This document shows positions 33,763-42,520 of a DNA stretch of 64,000 nt, piece by piece. The DNA comes from CAZSAK01 sp964605155 (GTDB lineage Bacteria; Pseudomonadota; Gammaproteobacteria; SZUA-140). Position 1 is the first letter of the stretch; each line of letters opens with the position of its first letter. The stretch covers positions 23,927 to 87,926 of the forward strand of contig CAZSAK010000010.1 in NCBI GenBank assembly GCA_964605155.1, written 5' to 3'. The translations under genes were made by a program, and so were the position numbers. The notes under the pieces were generated by a model that was not told the origin of the DNA, made no database searches, and saw nothing but the letters and a program-made list of their open reading frames with translations.

Positions 33763-33849
33763 ATGTCTCTCCGGCATGATGGATTGTTTCGTACGGCCGC
33801 ACCGGCCCGTCTCGCCTCATCTCTCTCCCTGCGCCTGCTGCTGCCGTAA
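33763..33849 (+). CDS. Candidate leucine leader peptide ahead of leuA
   Basis: A 28-codon frame from ATG 33763 ends RLASSLSLRLLLP just before TAA, with the run CTC-TCC-CTG-CGC-CTG-CTG-CTG-CCG. The same frame could start at ATG 33730, giving 39 codons. A GCTGCC-GTAA-GGCAGC hairpin overlaps the last Leu codons and the stop. Leucine-codon runs ahead of leuA are the hallmark of leu attenuators. The start has no good Shine-Dalgarno sequence. Confidence 0.5.
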   Translation: MSLRHDGLFRTAAPARLASSLSLRLLLP

Positions 33850-33855
33850 GGCAGC
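33840..33855 (+). promoter_or_regulatory. Pause-type hairpin at the end of the leu leader frame
   Basis: GCTGCC at 33840-33845 pairs perfectly with GGCAGC at 33850-33855 across a GTAA tetraloop that holds the leader stop codon. A ribosome stalled at the Leu codons would cover its 5' arm. It has no T-run, so it would be a pause or switch element rather than a terminator. Confidence 0.5.
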
Positions 33856-33908
33856 CAAATCCACCTTTACAATCAGCGACATACTAGTCCGCACTCCAGG
33901 CGGCAGAT

Positions 33909-33930
33909 CAATCACTATGTGATTGTATTT
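33909..33930 (+). terminator. Possible attenuator stem-loop before leuA
   Basis: CAATCAC at 33909-33915 pairs perfectly with GTGATTG at 33919-33925, followed by TATTT. The stem is seven pairs with a three-base loop; the T-tract is short, so termination would be weak. It lies 38 bases ahead of leuA. Confidence 0.35.
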
Positions 33931-33968
33931 GCTGAGTTATAAGTTACACTGATGAGCGAGTAACGATC

Positions 33969-35510
33969 ATGAGCAAGCAAGACAAACTCTTTATATTTGA
34001 TACGACCTTACGCGACGGCGAGCAAAGTCCGGGTGCGTCGATGACGCGCGAGGAAAAGATACGCATCGCCAAGGCGCTTGAGAGGATGCACGTCGACATT
34101 ATCGAGGCCGGGTTTCCCGTCGCCAGCGTTGGTGATTTCGAGGCGGTCGAGGCGGTTGCCAACACCATCAAGGACAGCACGGTGTGTGCACTGGCACGAG
34201 CGCTGGAAAAGGACATCGACCGCGCCGGGGAGGCCCTCAAGGGCGCCAATTCGGGACGCATCCATACCTTCATCGCCACTTCACCGATCCATATGCAAAA
34301 GAAGTTACGCATGGAACCCGACCAGGTCTTGGAGCAGGCTGTCAGGTCGGTCAAACAAGCGCGGCGATTTACCGACAATGTGGAGTTTTCACCCGAAGAT
34401 GCCGGGCGCTCGGAACTGGACTTTTTGTGCCGGGTGATCGAGGCAGTGATTGAGGCCGGTGCGCGTACGGTGAATATCCCGGATACCGTGGGTTATAACG
34501 TGCCCGACCAGTTCGGGACCCTGATCCGCAATCTCATGGAGCGCGTACCCAATTCCGACAAGGCTGTGTTTTCCGTCCATTGCCATAACGATCTCGGCCT
34601 TGCCGTATCAAATTCGTTAGCGGCCGTGATGAACGGCGCACGTCAAGTGGAATGCACCATCAACGGACTCGGCGAACGCGCGGGCAACGCCGCGCTGGAA
34701 GAGATCGTGATGGCCGTACGCACGCGCCAGGATATCTTTTCCTGCGATACCGATCTCGATACCACGCAGATTGTACCCTGCAGCCGCCTGGTGGCGGGGA
34801 TTACGGGTTTCGCCGTGCAACCGAATAAGGCAATCGTCGGCGCTAACGCCTTTGCCCATGAATCGGGCATCCACCAGGACGGTGTATTGAAAAGCCGCGA
34901 GACCTACGAAATCATGCGCGCGCAGGACGTCGGCTGGTCGGAAAACCGTATGGTGCTCGGCAAGCACTCGGGACGTAACGCCTTTCGCACCCGCCTGAAG
35001 GAACTCGGCATCGTATTCGACTCTGAAGAGGACTTGAACGACGCCTTTACCCGCTTCAAGGAACTTGCGGATAAAAAACACGAGATCTACGACGAGGATC
35101 TGCAGGCTCTGGTAACGGAAACCAATCTCGCTGCGGAAAATGAACGCTTCAAACTGGTATCGCTCAAGGTCTGCTCTGAAACTGGTGAAACCGCCAACGC
35201 CGACCTGACCTTATGGCTGGACGGCAAGGAACGCCGCTCGTCCGCACCGGGTGATGGTCCCGTCGATGCAACCTTCAAGGCGGTGGAGTCGATCATCAAC
35301 AGCGGCACGGAGTTGCAATTGTACTCGGTAAATGCGATCACCAGTGGTACCGATTCGCAGGGTGAGGTTACAGTGCGCCTGCAAAAGGGCGGGCGAATCG
35401 TCAATGGACAGGGCGCGGACACCGATATCGTGATCGCATCGGCGAAGGCCTATATCAATGCACTCAACAAGATCATGGAGCCGGCACAGCGCGCCCATCC
35501 ACAACTGTAA
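33969..35510 (+). CDS. leuA: 2-isopropylmalate synthase
   Basis: LeuA condenses acetyl-CoA with 2-ketoisovalerate, the first committed step to leucine, and is inhibited by leucine. The 513-residue product opens with IFDTTLRDGEQSPGASMT, has the metal-site HCHNDLGLAVSNS, the GLGERAGNAALEEI motif, and a C-terminal allosteric domain from about residue 390. The length fits the proteobacterial LeuA type. It completes the branched-chain block that begins at ilvB. Confidence 0.97.
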   Translation: MSKQDKLFIFDTTLRDGEQSPGASMTREEKIRIAKALERMHVDIIEAGFPVASVGDFEAVEAVANTIKDSTVCALARALEKDIDRAGEALKGANSGRIHTFIATSPIHMQKKLRMEPDQVLEQAVRSVKQARRFTDNVEFSPEDAGRSELDFLCRVIEAVIEAGARTVNIPDTVGYNVPDQFGTLIRNLMERVPNSDKAVFSVHCHNDLGLAVSNSLAAVMNGARQVECTINGLGERAGNAALEEIVMAVRTRQDIFSCDTDLDTTQIVPCSRLVAGITGFAVQPNKAIVGANAFAHESGIHQDGVLKSRETYEIMRAQDVGWSENRMVLGKHSGRNAFRTRLKELGIVFDSEEDLNDAFTRFKELADKKHEIYDEDLQALVTETNLAAENERFKLVSLKVCSETGETANADLTLWLDGKERRSSAPGDGPVDATFKAVESIINSGTELQLYSVNAITSGTDSQGEVTVRLQKGGRIVNGQGADTDIVIASAKAYINALNKIMEPAQRAHPQL

Positions 35511-35522
35511 TACGATGATTGA

Positions 35523-36236
35523 ATGACGATTGACCAGAGACAGCAACACTATCTCGATGCAATGGGCATTCAACGCTGGTCGCGCCGCGAACATGCAAAG
35601 GATGATGCAGTCGCTGCAAATGAACTCACTGCGGTTGAAGTACTCGCTGGGACTGCGACTGATGACATCGCTTTGCTGGACTGGGATACACTGCAGGCAC
35701 GGGTTGCCGGTTGCACTAAATGTGAACTGCACAAGACCCGCACTCAAACTGTGTTCGGCGTCGGTGACCGTAATGCCGAATGGCTGATCATCGGCGAGGC
35801 GCCGGGCGCCGAGGAAGACCGGCAGGGCGAACCATTCGTCGGCCGCGCCGGCCGGTTATTGAATGCGATGCTGCTTTCGATAGGTCTCAAGCGCGAGCAG
35901 GTCTATATCGCCAACATCCTCAAGTGCCGGCCACCGAACAACCGCGATCCGCGTCCCGAGGAGGTTGCCTGTTGCGAACCGTATCTCAAACGCCAGGTTG
36001 AATTGTTGCAACCCGGGATCATCCTCGCCGTCGGCCGCATTGCGGCGCAGAACCTGCTCAAGACCGATACGCGTATCGGCGCATTACGTGGCAAGCGTTA
36101 CACCTATGCCGATACGGGCATACCGCTGGTAGTGACCTATCACCCGGCATACCTGTTGCGCTCTCCGAAAGAAAAACGCAAGGCGTGGAAGGACCTGCTG
36201 TTTGCACAACAAATTTATCTGGAAAAAAAGCAATAG
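35523..36236 (+). CDS. Uracil-DNA glycosylase, family 4
   Basis: Family-4 enzymes remove uracil from DNA and carry a 4Fe-4S cluster. The 237-residue product has an extra 50-residue N-terminal part, then VAGCTKCELHKTRTQ (two cluster cysteines), the active-site motif GEAPGAEEDRQGEPFVG, the ILKCRPPNNRDPRPEEVACCEPYL segment with further cysteines, and a late VVTYHPAYLLR motif. rimI begins immediately after its stop, an arrangement shared by many gammaproteobacteria. Confidence 0.93.
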   Translation: MTIDQRQQHYLDAMGIQRWSRREHAKDDAVAANELTAVEVLAGTATDDIALLDWDTLQARVAGCTKCELHKTRTQTVFGVGDRNAEWLIIGEAPGAEEDRQGEPFVGRAGRLLNAMLLSIGLKREQVYIANILKCRPPNNRDPRPEEVACCEPYLKRQVELLQPGIILAVGRIAAQNLLKTDTRIGALRGKRYTYADTGIPLVVTYHPAYLLRSPKEKRKAWKDLLFAQQIYLEKKQ

Positions 36237-36245
36237 GTGTTAAAG

Positions 36246-36728
36246 ATGGAAAACCCGGAATACATGTACAAAGAACTAAACGCGGGTGAATTCAGCTTTC
36301 GCAGCATGACGGAAAAGGACCTGCCGGCGATCATGGCCATCGAACGCAGATCCTACGAATTCCCGTGGTCGGAGGCGATATTCAAGGATTGTCTGCGGGT
36401 CGGCTATCTCTGCGAGGTCATCGAATGCGATGGCGAGATTGTGGGTTACGGTGTCATGACGATGGGGGCGGGTGAGGCGCATGTCGTCAACCTGTGTATT
36501 AAACCGGAGCTGAGACAACGCGGGTTGGGCGGACACATGTTGGCTCACATCATGAATCAGGCAAGATGTGAGGGCGTGGGACATATACTGCTCGAGGTAC
36601 GTCCATCCAACCAGGCGGCCATCAAGCTTTATACGAATCTCGGTTTCAACGAGATCGGCGTGCGCAAAGGGTATTACCCGGCGCGTTATGGCAGGGAAGA
36701 CGCACTGATCCTGGCGTGCGCTTTATAA
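36246..36728 (+). CDS. rimI: Ribosomal protein S18 alanine N-acetyltransferase
   Basis: RimI acetylates the N-terminus of S18. The 160-residue GNAT domain shows MTEKDLPAIMAIERRSYEFPW, the acetyl-CoA loop PELRQRGLGGHML and the conserved LEVRPSNQAAIKLYTNLGF, with RKGYYPARYGREDALIL at the end. I prefer ATG 36246 with an AGGTG sequence seven bases upstream; GTG at 36237, abutting the previous stop, is also in frame. Confidence 0.92.
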   Translation: MENPEYMYKELNAGEFSFRSMTEKDLPAIMAIERRSYEFPWSEAIFKDCLRVGYLCEVIECDGEIVGYGVMTMGAGEAHVVNLCIKPELRQRGLGGHMLAHIMNQARCEGVGHILLEVRPSNQAAIKLYTNLGFNEIGVRKGYYPARYGREDALILACAL

Positions 36729-36920
36729 CCAGGGGGCTGACAATTCGCAACACCGGTTTTTACGGATCCGGTCGTTTAACCGGGTCAATGTTTGTTACGT
36801 CAGCCTGTACCGATCCATTTTATTCCATGTACCCTGGTATTTCATCCCACTCCAGCAGTTATTCCCTTTTCGCGTTACACTAGTGACCAATTTAAAGTCT
36901 GGCAGAAAAAGGGAGAGATT

Positions 36921-38372
36921 TTGCAGGATACCCTCAAACCGCTTCACTACGCCGTTCACCTAAGATCGGTCGCCAAGTATCTGGGGTCACTGGCATTGAT
37001 GCTAGCGTGTCTGGCGCTGGGACCGCTGATTGTTTCCCTCTGGTTTGGCGACTATGAACTTAGCAAGCGCTACCTGCTGGTGATAGCTTTCCTGGTTATT
37101 GCCGGACTGCCGTCATTGCGGCTCAAACATCCCGCCGACCTGCAGCAGAACGAATCACTAACTATCACCGCGTTGGCATTCATCATCACACCACTGATCA
37201 TGAGTTACCCGATGATGGGCGCCGGTCTGGGATTTATAGATGCCTGGTTCGAGGCCGTCTCCGCGATTACCACTACGGGTCTGTCCACCGTGGCGAATGT
37301 CGAGCAGATGCCGCATACACTCCGGTTTGCACGCGCCTGGATGCAATGGTACGGAGGCCTGGGAATCGTGGTACTGTCCGTCGCGATCCTGTTGAATCAT
37401 CATATCGCACTGCGCCGCCTGATCACACCCGGCGCCGAGGGCATGATCACTACCACACGGGTATACGCACGGCGTGTTTTTGGCGTGTATATCGTGCTGA
37501 CGCTGCTTGGCTTCGTCATCCTGTACCTGCTGGTCGGTGATGCGTTTAATGCACTGGCCTATACCCTGGCGTCCGTATCGACGGGGGGGTTTTCGCCACT
37601 GAATAACAGTCTCGGCGATCTGCCGTGGCAGGTGCAGTACGGCGTTACCCTGTTGGGACTGTGTGGCGCAATTCCGTTCATTCTGTATTACCGCTTATCG
37701 CATGGCGACTGGCGGGAGATTGTTAAGGATATCGAGGTACGCACCCTGCTGGGCATTACGCTGTTGGTGTGTCTGCTGATGAGCATGTCCTTCATGTATC
37801 AATCTGGTATGAACTGGCAGCAGGCAGTCCATCAGGGCACACTGTTGGGAATATCGGCACAAACCACCACCGGCTTTTCCAGCCTCGATGTGGGTGGACT
37901 GGATGGTTTCAGCATGGTTCTTGTGATCCTTGTGATGGTTGTCGGCGGTACGGTCGGCTCCACTGCGGGAGGGTTCAAGATCTTGCGTCTGTTGATCCTG
38001 TGGCAACTGATCCGACTGCTGATACGTCGCACCGCTGTGCCTACCCATGCGGTGGTCGAACCGCGTCTGGGTGACAAGACTCTGGAAAGCGAGGATATCG
38101 AGCGTGCATTAATGCTGATCATCCTGTTTGTTATCGTGATAGTTCTGTCATGGCTTATCTTTCTGGCCTACGGTTACGATCCCTTGCGGTCATTGTTCGA
38201 GGTTACATCGGCCACGGGCACGGTGGGTCTTTCAAGCGGCCTGGCTTCGCATGAGCTGGAGCCTGTGTTGAAGGGGGTGTTATGTATCGATATGCTCCTG
38301 GGTCGGGTGGAAATCATCGCCCTGTTAGTTGTATTGTATCCGGGAACATGGTTGGGCAAACGATCGGAGTAA
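36921..38372 (+). CDS. trkH: Trk potassium uptake membrane subunit TrkH
   Basis: TrkH forms the potassium pathway of the Trk system in the inner membrane. I choose TTG 36921 with a GGGAGAG sequence just upstream; it gives 483 residues, the usual TrkH length, whereas the frame is open upstream to 36792. The four selectivity-filter-like loops appear as SAITTTGLSTV, SVSTGGFSPL, SAQTTTGFSSL and SATGTVGLSSG. The gene for the regulatory subunit follows after four bases. Confidence 0.92.
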   Translation: MQDTLKPLHYAVHLRSVAKYLGSLALMLACLALGPLIVSLWFGDYELSKRYLLVIAFLVIAGLPSLRLKHPADLQQNESLTITALAFIITPLIMSYPMMGAGLGFIDAWFEAVSAITTTGLSTVANVEQMPHTLRFARAWMQWYGGLGIVVLSVAILLNHHIALRRLITPGAEGMITTTRVYARRVFGVYIVLTLLGFVILYLLVGDAFNALAYTLASVSTGGFSPLNNSLGDLPWQVQYGVTLLGLCGAIPFILYYRLSHGDWREIVKDIEVRTLLGITLLVCLLMSMSFMYQSGMNWQQAVHQGTLLGISAQTTTGFSSLDVGGLDGFSMVLVILVMVVGGTVGSTAGGFKILRLLILWQLIRLLIRRTAVPTHAVVEPRLGDKTLESEDIERALMLIILFVIVIVLSWLIFLAYGYDPLRSLFEVTSATGTVGLSSGLASHELEPVLKGVLCIDMLLGRVEIIALLVVLYPGTWLGKRSE

Positions 38373-38376
38373 TCTT

Positions 38377-39042
38377 ATGCGCGCGGTATTTATAGGGGCC
38401 GGTTCACTTGCTGTCATGACGGCGAGGTCGTTACTGAAACGCGGCCATGAAGTGGTCATCATCGAACGGGACAAGGAACGCATCAAGGCGCTGACCGAGA
38501 CGCTGGACTGCGGCGTCATAAATGGCGACGGCAGCAAGCCTGCCATCCTTAAGGAGGCCGATCCCGCCCATACCGATATCCTCTTTTGCCTTACCGACGA
38601 TGACAAGGCAAATATCCTCGCTAGTCTGGTGGGTTCATCGCTGGGATTCAAGCGGGTGGTAACCGAGATTGTCGATTCCGAACTGGAACATATCTGTCTG
38701 GAACTGGGTCTGGAGGACACTATCGTCCCCGCACGGACTATCAGCCGCCTGCTGGCAGACAAATTCGAAGGCCGCGACCCGCTGGAAGTTTCCACCATGA
38801 TACGCGACGAGGCACGTATCTATTCGTTCGTCCTGCCGGAAAAATTCGACGGTACCATCACAACACTGGAACTTCCCGAAAAGGCGCGTGTCGTGTGTGT
38901 CTACCGTGAGGATAAATTGATTATCCCCAACGGCGATACAAAGCTCGCCGGTGAGGATGATGTCGTGGTTATCGTCCACCGTGACCTGTTGCCGGACATG
39001 GAAAAACGCTGGGGACCAGACGGAACGGAGAAAAATGATTAA
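38377..39042 (+). CDS. Trk/Ktr potassium uptake regulatory subunit, single RCK type
   Basis: The 221-residue product has a Rossmann RCK_N domain (FIGAGSLAVMTARSLLKRG, then the ERDKERI ribose-binding acidic end) and a C-terminal RCK_C domain. It corresponds to half of E. coli TrkA (two RCK units) and resembles KtrA/CeoB-type gating subunits. The start ATG 38377 follows GGAG. It is adjacent to trkH, so the pair should form one potassium transporter. Confidence 0.9.
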   Translation: MRAVFIGAGSLAVMTARSLLKRGHEVVIIERDKERIKALTETLDCGVINGDGSKPAILKEADPAHTDILFCLTDDDKANILASLVGSSLGFKRVVTEIVDSELEHICLELGLEDTIVPARTISRLLADKFEGRDPLEVSTMIRDEARIYSFVLPEKFDGTITTLELPEKARVVCVYREDKLIIPNGDTKLAGEDDVVVIVHRDLLPDMEKRWGPDGTEKND

Positions 39043-39292
39043 TCGTGATCGAACGCACTGCGTACAAGCAATACCGGAATGTATATCTCATTTATCCGAT
39101 ATTGCCCGGATGATCCATATGGTGACGCGTACCCTGGTCAATATGGCAACATAGCAGGATGACTATAGAGTTATCGAACACAGGTTCACACACCAGGACA
39201 TCGCCAGGATAGACGGGGTGTCCCGGGAGATGGTCAGCCTCATCATGAAGGACCAGACGACCGGGAATTATATTTACCTGAAGGGCCAGTAG
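39043..39292 (+). pseudogene. Remnant of a CRP/FNR-family regulator
   Basis: The last 46 codons (39155-39289) read VIEHRFTHQDIARIDGVSRE and then MVSLIMKDQTTGNYIYLKGQ. This is the C-terminal helix-turn-helix wing of CRP-type proteins, normally THQDIA-x-x-VGASREMVSR. Upstream in the same frame, separated by a TAG at 39152, SDIARMIHMVTRTLVNMA resembles the dimerisation helix. No cyclic-nucleotide domain is seen, so the gene has lost its first two thirds and gained a stop. It follows the trk genes directly. Confidence 0.75.
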
Positions 39293-39368
39293 TTCACCAT
39301 CAACAAAAGACTGTCTCCCGCCGGTTGGTGATCCTCCGCCGGGCAACTGGCAAACGATTGCTCTAACC

Positions 39369-39656
39369 TCATTGGAATCTTTCTCCGGCGCGTTCGACGG
39401 CGCTTTTGAGTTCCTGATAGGCCTGTTCCACGCCGGTTTTAAGATCTTCCCAGCCGTCATTTCCAGCCAAACGCAGTTCATCCAGTTTTTTATACAAGTG
39501 TCGCTGCCTGTTGCGTAAGGATTCGATCTCATCGTTGTATTTAATCTTTTGCTCGGCCGTTGCCTTGTCCGCTCGGGCCTTGAGAACATCGATTTTAGCC
39601 TGCCATTCATGCAGGCGGGCATTCATCTTGTCCTCGTAGACTTGCTTGGTATCCAT
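39369..39656 (-). CDS. Coiled-coil protein of unknown function
   Basis: The 95-residue product is almost entirely charged helix (MDTKQVYEDKMNARLHEW, ADKATAEQKIKYNDEIESLR and so on) with heptad-like spacing, suggesting a coiled coil. There is no signal peptide or membrane segment. ATG 39656 is preceded by GGAGG eight bases upstream. Proteins like this occur in stress gene clusters of environmental proteobacteria, but I know of no assigned function. Confidence 0.75.
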   Translation of the reverse strand: MDTKQVYEDKMNARLHEWQAKIDVLKARADKATAEQKIKYNDEIESLRNRQRHLYKKLDELRLAGNDGWEDLKTGVEQAYQELKSAVERAGERFQ

Positions 39657-39708
39657 AGTGATATCCTCCACAGTTAAATGTTAATGGCGCTTGACCTGCT
39701 GTTCGCTG

Positions 39709-39972
39709 TCAGCGTTGTGACGTGAGTTTTGTGGTGATTAGGTTGTAAAGCCAGGCAAAGATTGCACCGCCTATCAGACCATCCAGAGATCCCCAGATCA
39801 GGCCCAACACGCTTCCCAGAGGTGTGATGGAATAGCCCGGGTAAAATTTGCCGATGATCGTCGGTTCGGATGAGGCGCCGTAGAAAACGATCAGCCACCA
39901 TGTCGCCAGAAACAGGGCAATGCCCCAGTACAGGCCGCAGGTCAGTGCAAAGGCACGTATATTCAGTATCAT
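39709..39972 (-). CDS. Small holin-like membrane protein
   Basis: The 87-residue product has two predicted membrane helices (about residues 6-32 and 50-80) and a short loop rich in Pro, Gly and Tyr. Similar small proteins are often named bacteriophage holin in databases, but no endolysin or phage genes are near, so a phage role is not supported. It belongs to the minus-strand envelope/stress run. Confidence 0.7.
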   Translation of the reverse strand: MILNIRAFALTCGLYWGIALFLATWWLIVFYGASSEPTIIGKFYPGYSITPLGSVLGLIWGSLDGLIGGAIFAWLYNLITTKLTSQR

Positions 39973-40086
39973 TTCCTGGTACTCCTTCAGTCAGAGTCAA
40001 GGGTTATGCCATCGTTTGTAGCGCATACCGAAACTCCTGCCGACATGTCTCGCGGCAAATGGATCGGCTAGCGTCTGACTGAGGTA

Positions 40087-40848
40087 TTATTCCCAATAAT
40101 ACGGCCGGCTATAATGATCATATAGCAATGATTCGTATTCGCGGGTAACCAGCTGAGCTGGATCGAAATCAGGACTGTTCCTGATCGTGTCTATGTCGAT
40201 ATCGAGGTCGGTGTATGCCTTCCGGTCCGTCCAGTTGATCGAACGCAGCCACTGTGTTGACAATAACACCCTGCCACCCGGCAGCCAGTTGTGTGTATGC
40301 ACGATGACATAACGCAGGTTCCAGCAGCGCTCATCGGCCAGGAAATCATCGATATGTCCCGACTCTCCATCGATGGCGACGACATCATACCCGGTGACCT
40401 CCTTAATGGAACGCAGCGGGCCTTCAGTTACATCGATCTCGTCGACTTGCGGTACTGGACGGTCGGGTATCGTCTCGATCACGCCGGATGATGGATAGGA
40501 TTTGTCATCCAGTGAGCCATTGCTTACCCAATAGAAGGGCAAGGTGTAAAACTGGTGATAGGCGATCTCATACTGTCTCGATACCGGGGCATGTTCATCG
40601 AGAGGGGGGCTGTCCTCAATCTGCTGCTTTGTCAGTCGTACGGAGAAACACTTTGCAGGCCAGTCGGGCTCATCCAGAAAAACCGGGGAGATGACCACCT
40701 TACGGCCCGGTAGCCAGCGCAAGGTCTTGACGACCAGATAACGCACCATCCATGTCCGGTCATCGAAGAGAAAATCGTTGCATATTCCAATTTCCCCATC
40801 CTTTGTCTGGATAGTATAACCCGTCAGGTCTGCTAGTTTTTTCCACAT
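40087..40848 (-). CDS. Protein with two PRC-barrel domains
   Basis: The 253-residue product holds two PRC-barrel units, LADLTGYTIQTKDGEIGICNDFLFDDRTW at residues 4-75 and VTGYDVVAIDGESGHIDDFLADERCW in the second half. Both end with a Trp-Leu-Pro-Gly-x-x-Val pattern (LRWLPGRKVV and HNWLPGGRVL). PRC-barrels occur in photosynthetic reaction centre H subunits, RimM and many stress proteins. No signal peptide is visible, so it should be cytoplasmic. It lies just downstream of the BON-repeat gene on the same strand. Confidence 0.85.
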   Translation of the reverse strand: MWKKLADLTGYTIQTKDGEIGICNDFLFDDRTWMVRYLVVKTLRWLPGRKVVISPVFLDEPDWPAKCFSVRLTKQQIEDSPPLDEHAPVSRQYEIAYHQFYTLPFYWVSNGSLDDKSYPSSGVIETIPDRPVPQVDEIDVTEGPLRSIKEVTGYDVVAIDGESGHIDDFLADERCWNLRYVIVHTHNWLPGGRVLLSTQWLRSINWTDRKAYTDLDIDIDTIRNSPDFDPAQLVTREYESLLYDHYSRPYYWE

Positions 40849-40866
40849 AGATATGAAATCTCATGT

Positions 40867-42432
40867 TCAGTGATCGACTGTGCCAATGAACAGGCGATCC
40901 ATATCCCTGATATTGAGTTTGTTGACCACGCTGATCGCGCCGCCTTCAAACGCATTCTCCTGTGCTGCCTCGTATTCTCGGGGCGTATCTACGGTACCGG
41001 TCAGGGTGGCAACCCCGTCATCTACAGAGACATTGATGTTATTACTGTCGACGAAAGGGCTCCAGATCAGCTCGGTCTTGATGTCGTTACTGATTTCAGT
41101 ATCGCTCTTGTCGGTATTCGCGAGTCCTTCGTACCATGGATAGTCATAGATAGACCAGCCGTAGACATACGGGTTATAGACTACTGTGTCGGGATAATTG
41201 ACCTTCAGGTCATTTTCCACGCTGGAAACACCGTTGGCGTTATAGGCGACGTTTTCCGCTTCGGCCTTCTCGAAATAGGAATCCACGGTACCGCTCAGTA
41301 CGACTTTATGGTCATTCACCTTGACCTTTATCTCAAAGGCCTCGGTATAGGGGTTTCTTAACAGGGCATCACGAATGTTTTCGGCAATCTGATCATCGTC
41401 CAGGTTCGAGAAGGTCTGCACATCAATCTGATTGTCGATACCGGTTACACCGACAGTATTGCGTACATCGCGAGTCGCGGCCTTCTTAGCCTGGATATTG
41501 TCCACCGTACCTTTAAGAGTGACACGTCCCTTGGTGACATCGACTATAATATCGAAAGCATAGATTCGGGGATCATATACGAGGGCATCCTCCACTGCCC
41601 GCTGGATCTCCTCGTCGGAGCGAGGTGTATACTTGTTCTTGCGCATCGCTGTGTCGCGTATCCATTTAACGACGTTCAGATCCGAACTGTCCACTGCCTT
41701 GACCCCGCTGATCCAGGAGTCAAGACGTGCCTCGCGTTTCTCGGCAGCGCTGCCCACGGTACCTGACAGATGCACGATGCCGTCCTTGACCTGAACGTTA
41801 ATAAGTTCGTCATCGACGAGGGTGTTCCAGTGCAGCCGTTGTTCGATGTCGGCCACGATCTCTTCATCCGGCCGTTTTGCATCCTGGGTAACGTTGATTT
41901 TATTGTTGATGCGGGCAACGCCGCTGACGCCCTTGGCGACTGTTTCTGCAAGCTCACGTTCAGCCCATGAGTTCACCCTGCCGGTTAGCGTCACGATGCC
42001 GCCATCTCCCACTTCCACACCGATTTCATAGGTGTCGGTTGCAGGATTGAACAACAGGGCATCCTTGATATCGTTCTTGAGGCGGACTGGGGAGCGGTCT
42101 ATAGGAGGTAACACCTCGATACGATTAATGACCGAGCGGACGCCCCTCACGGTTTCTGCAATACGTTCGGCACGATCCCTGGCCAGCAGGTTAGTAACTT
42201 TGCCCGTCAGTGTAACGATACCTTTGTCGATACTGACATTGATATCTTCAGGTACCGCGGGGTCGTAGATGAATTCGCTCTTGATGTGATCGACGATTTC
42301 AGGATTCCTGACCTTGATGTTGGCCCATGCATTCATCGATACGGCGGTGAGTGCTATCATCACCAGCATCAGTAATAACACAGGCGGTAAAATGGCATCA
42401 CTAATTCTCGCTGTGGCGTACATTTTCTTCAT
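40867..42432 (-). CDS. Periplasmic protein with six BON domains
   Basis: The 521-residue product has a signal peptide or anchor (VLLLMLVMIALTAVSMNAWA) followed by six BON domains, each with a variant of IxVxVxxGxVTLxGxVxS. They begin near DHIKSEFIYDP, LKNDIKDALLFNP, EIVADIEQRLHWN, EEIQRAVEDALVYDP, DQIAENIRDALLRNP and SNDIKTELIWSP. OsmY of E. coli has two BON domains and is an osmotically induced periplasmic protein, so this may be an enlarged OsmY-like protein. Confidence 0.88.
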   Translation of the reverse strand: MKKMYATARISDAILPPVLLLMLVMIALTAVSMNAWANIKVRNPEIVDHIKSEFIYDPAVPEDINVSIDKGIVTLTGKVTNLLARDRAERIAETVRGVRSVINRIEVLPPIDRSPVRLKNDIKDALLFNPATDTYEIGVEVGDGGIVTLTGRVNSWAERELAETVAKGVSGVARINNKINVTQDAKRPDEEIVADIEQRLHWNTLVDDELINVQVKDGIVHLSGTVGSAAEKREARLDSWISGVKAVDSSDLNVVKWIRDTAMRKNKYTPRSDEEIQRAVEDALVYDPRIYAFDIIVDVTKGRVTLKGTVDNIQAKKAATRDVRNTVGVTGIDNQIDVQTFSNLDDDQIAENIRDALLRNPYTEAFEIKVKVNDHKVVLSGTVDSYFEKAEAENVAYNANGVSSVENDLKVNYPDTVVYNPYVYGWSIYDYPWYEGLANTDKSDTEISNDIKTELIWSPFVDSNNINVSVDDGVATLTGTVDTPREYEAAQENAFEGGAISVVNKLNIRDMDRLFIGTVDH

Positions 42433-42520
42433 GGTTGGTTACCTCTCCTGGTTACTGTCGGAATTCTCTAACATCTGGATCATCAATAATCGTGTTTGAA
42501 GTATGTGAACCTATCTATAT

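Noticed and set aside
39709..39972. Holin-like protein as evidence for a prophage.
   Set aside because: No endolysin, capsid, integrase or other phage gene is near, and the neighbours are stress-type envelope genes.
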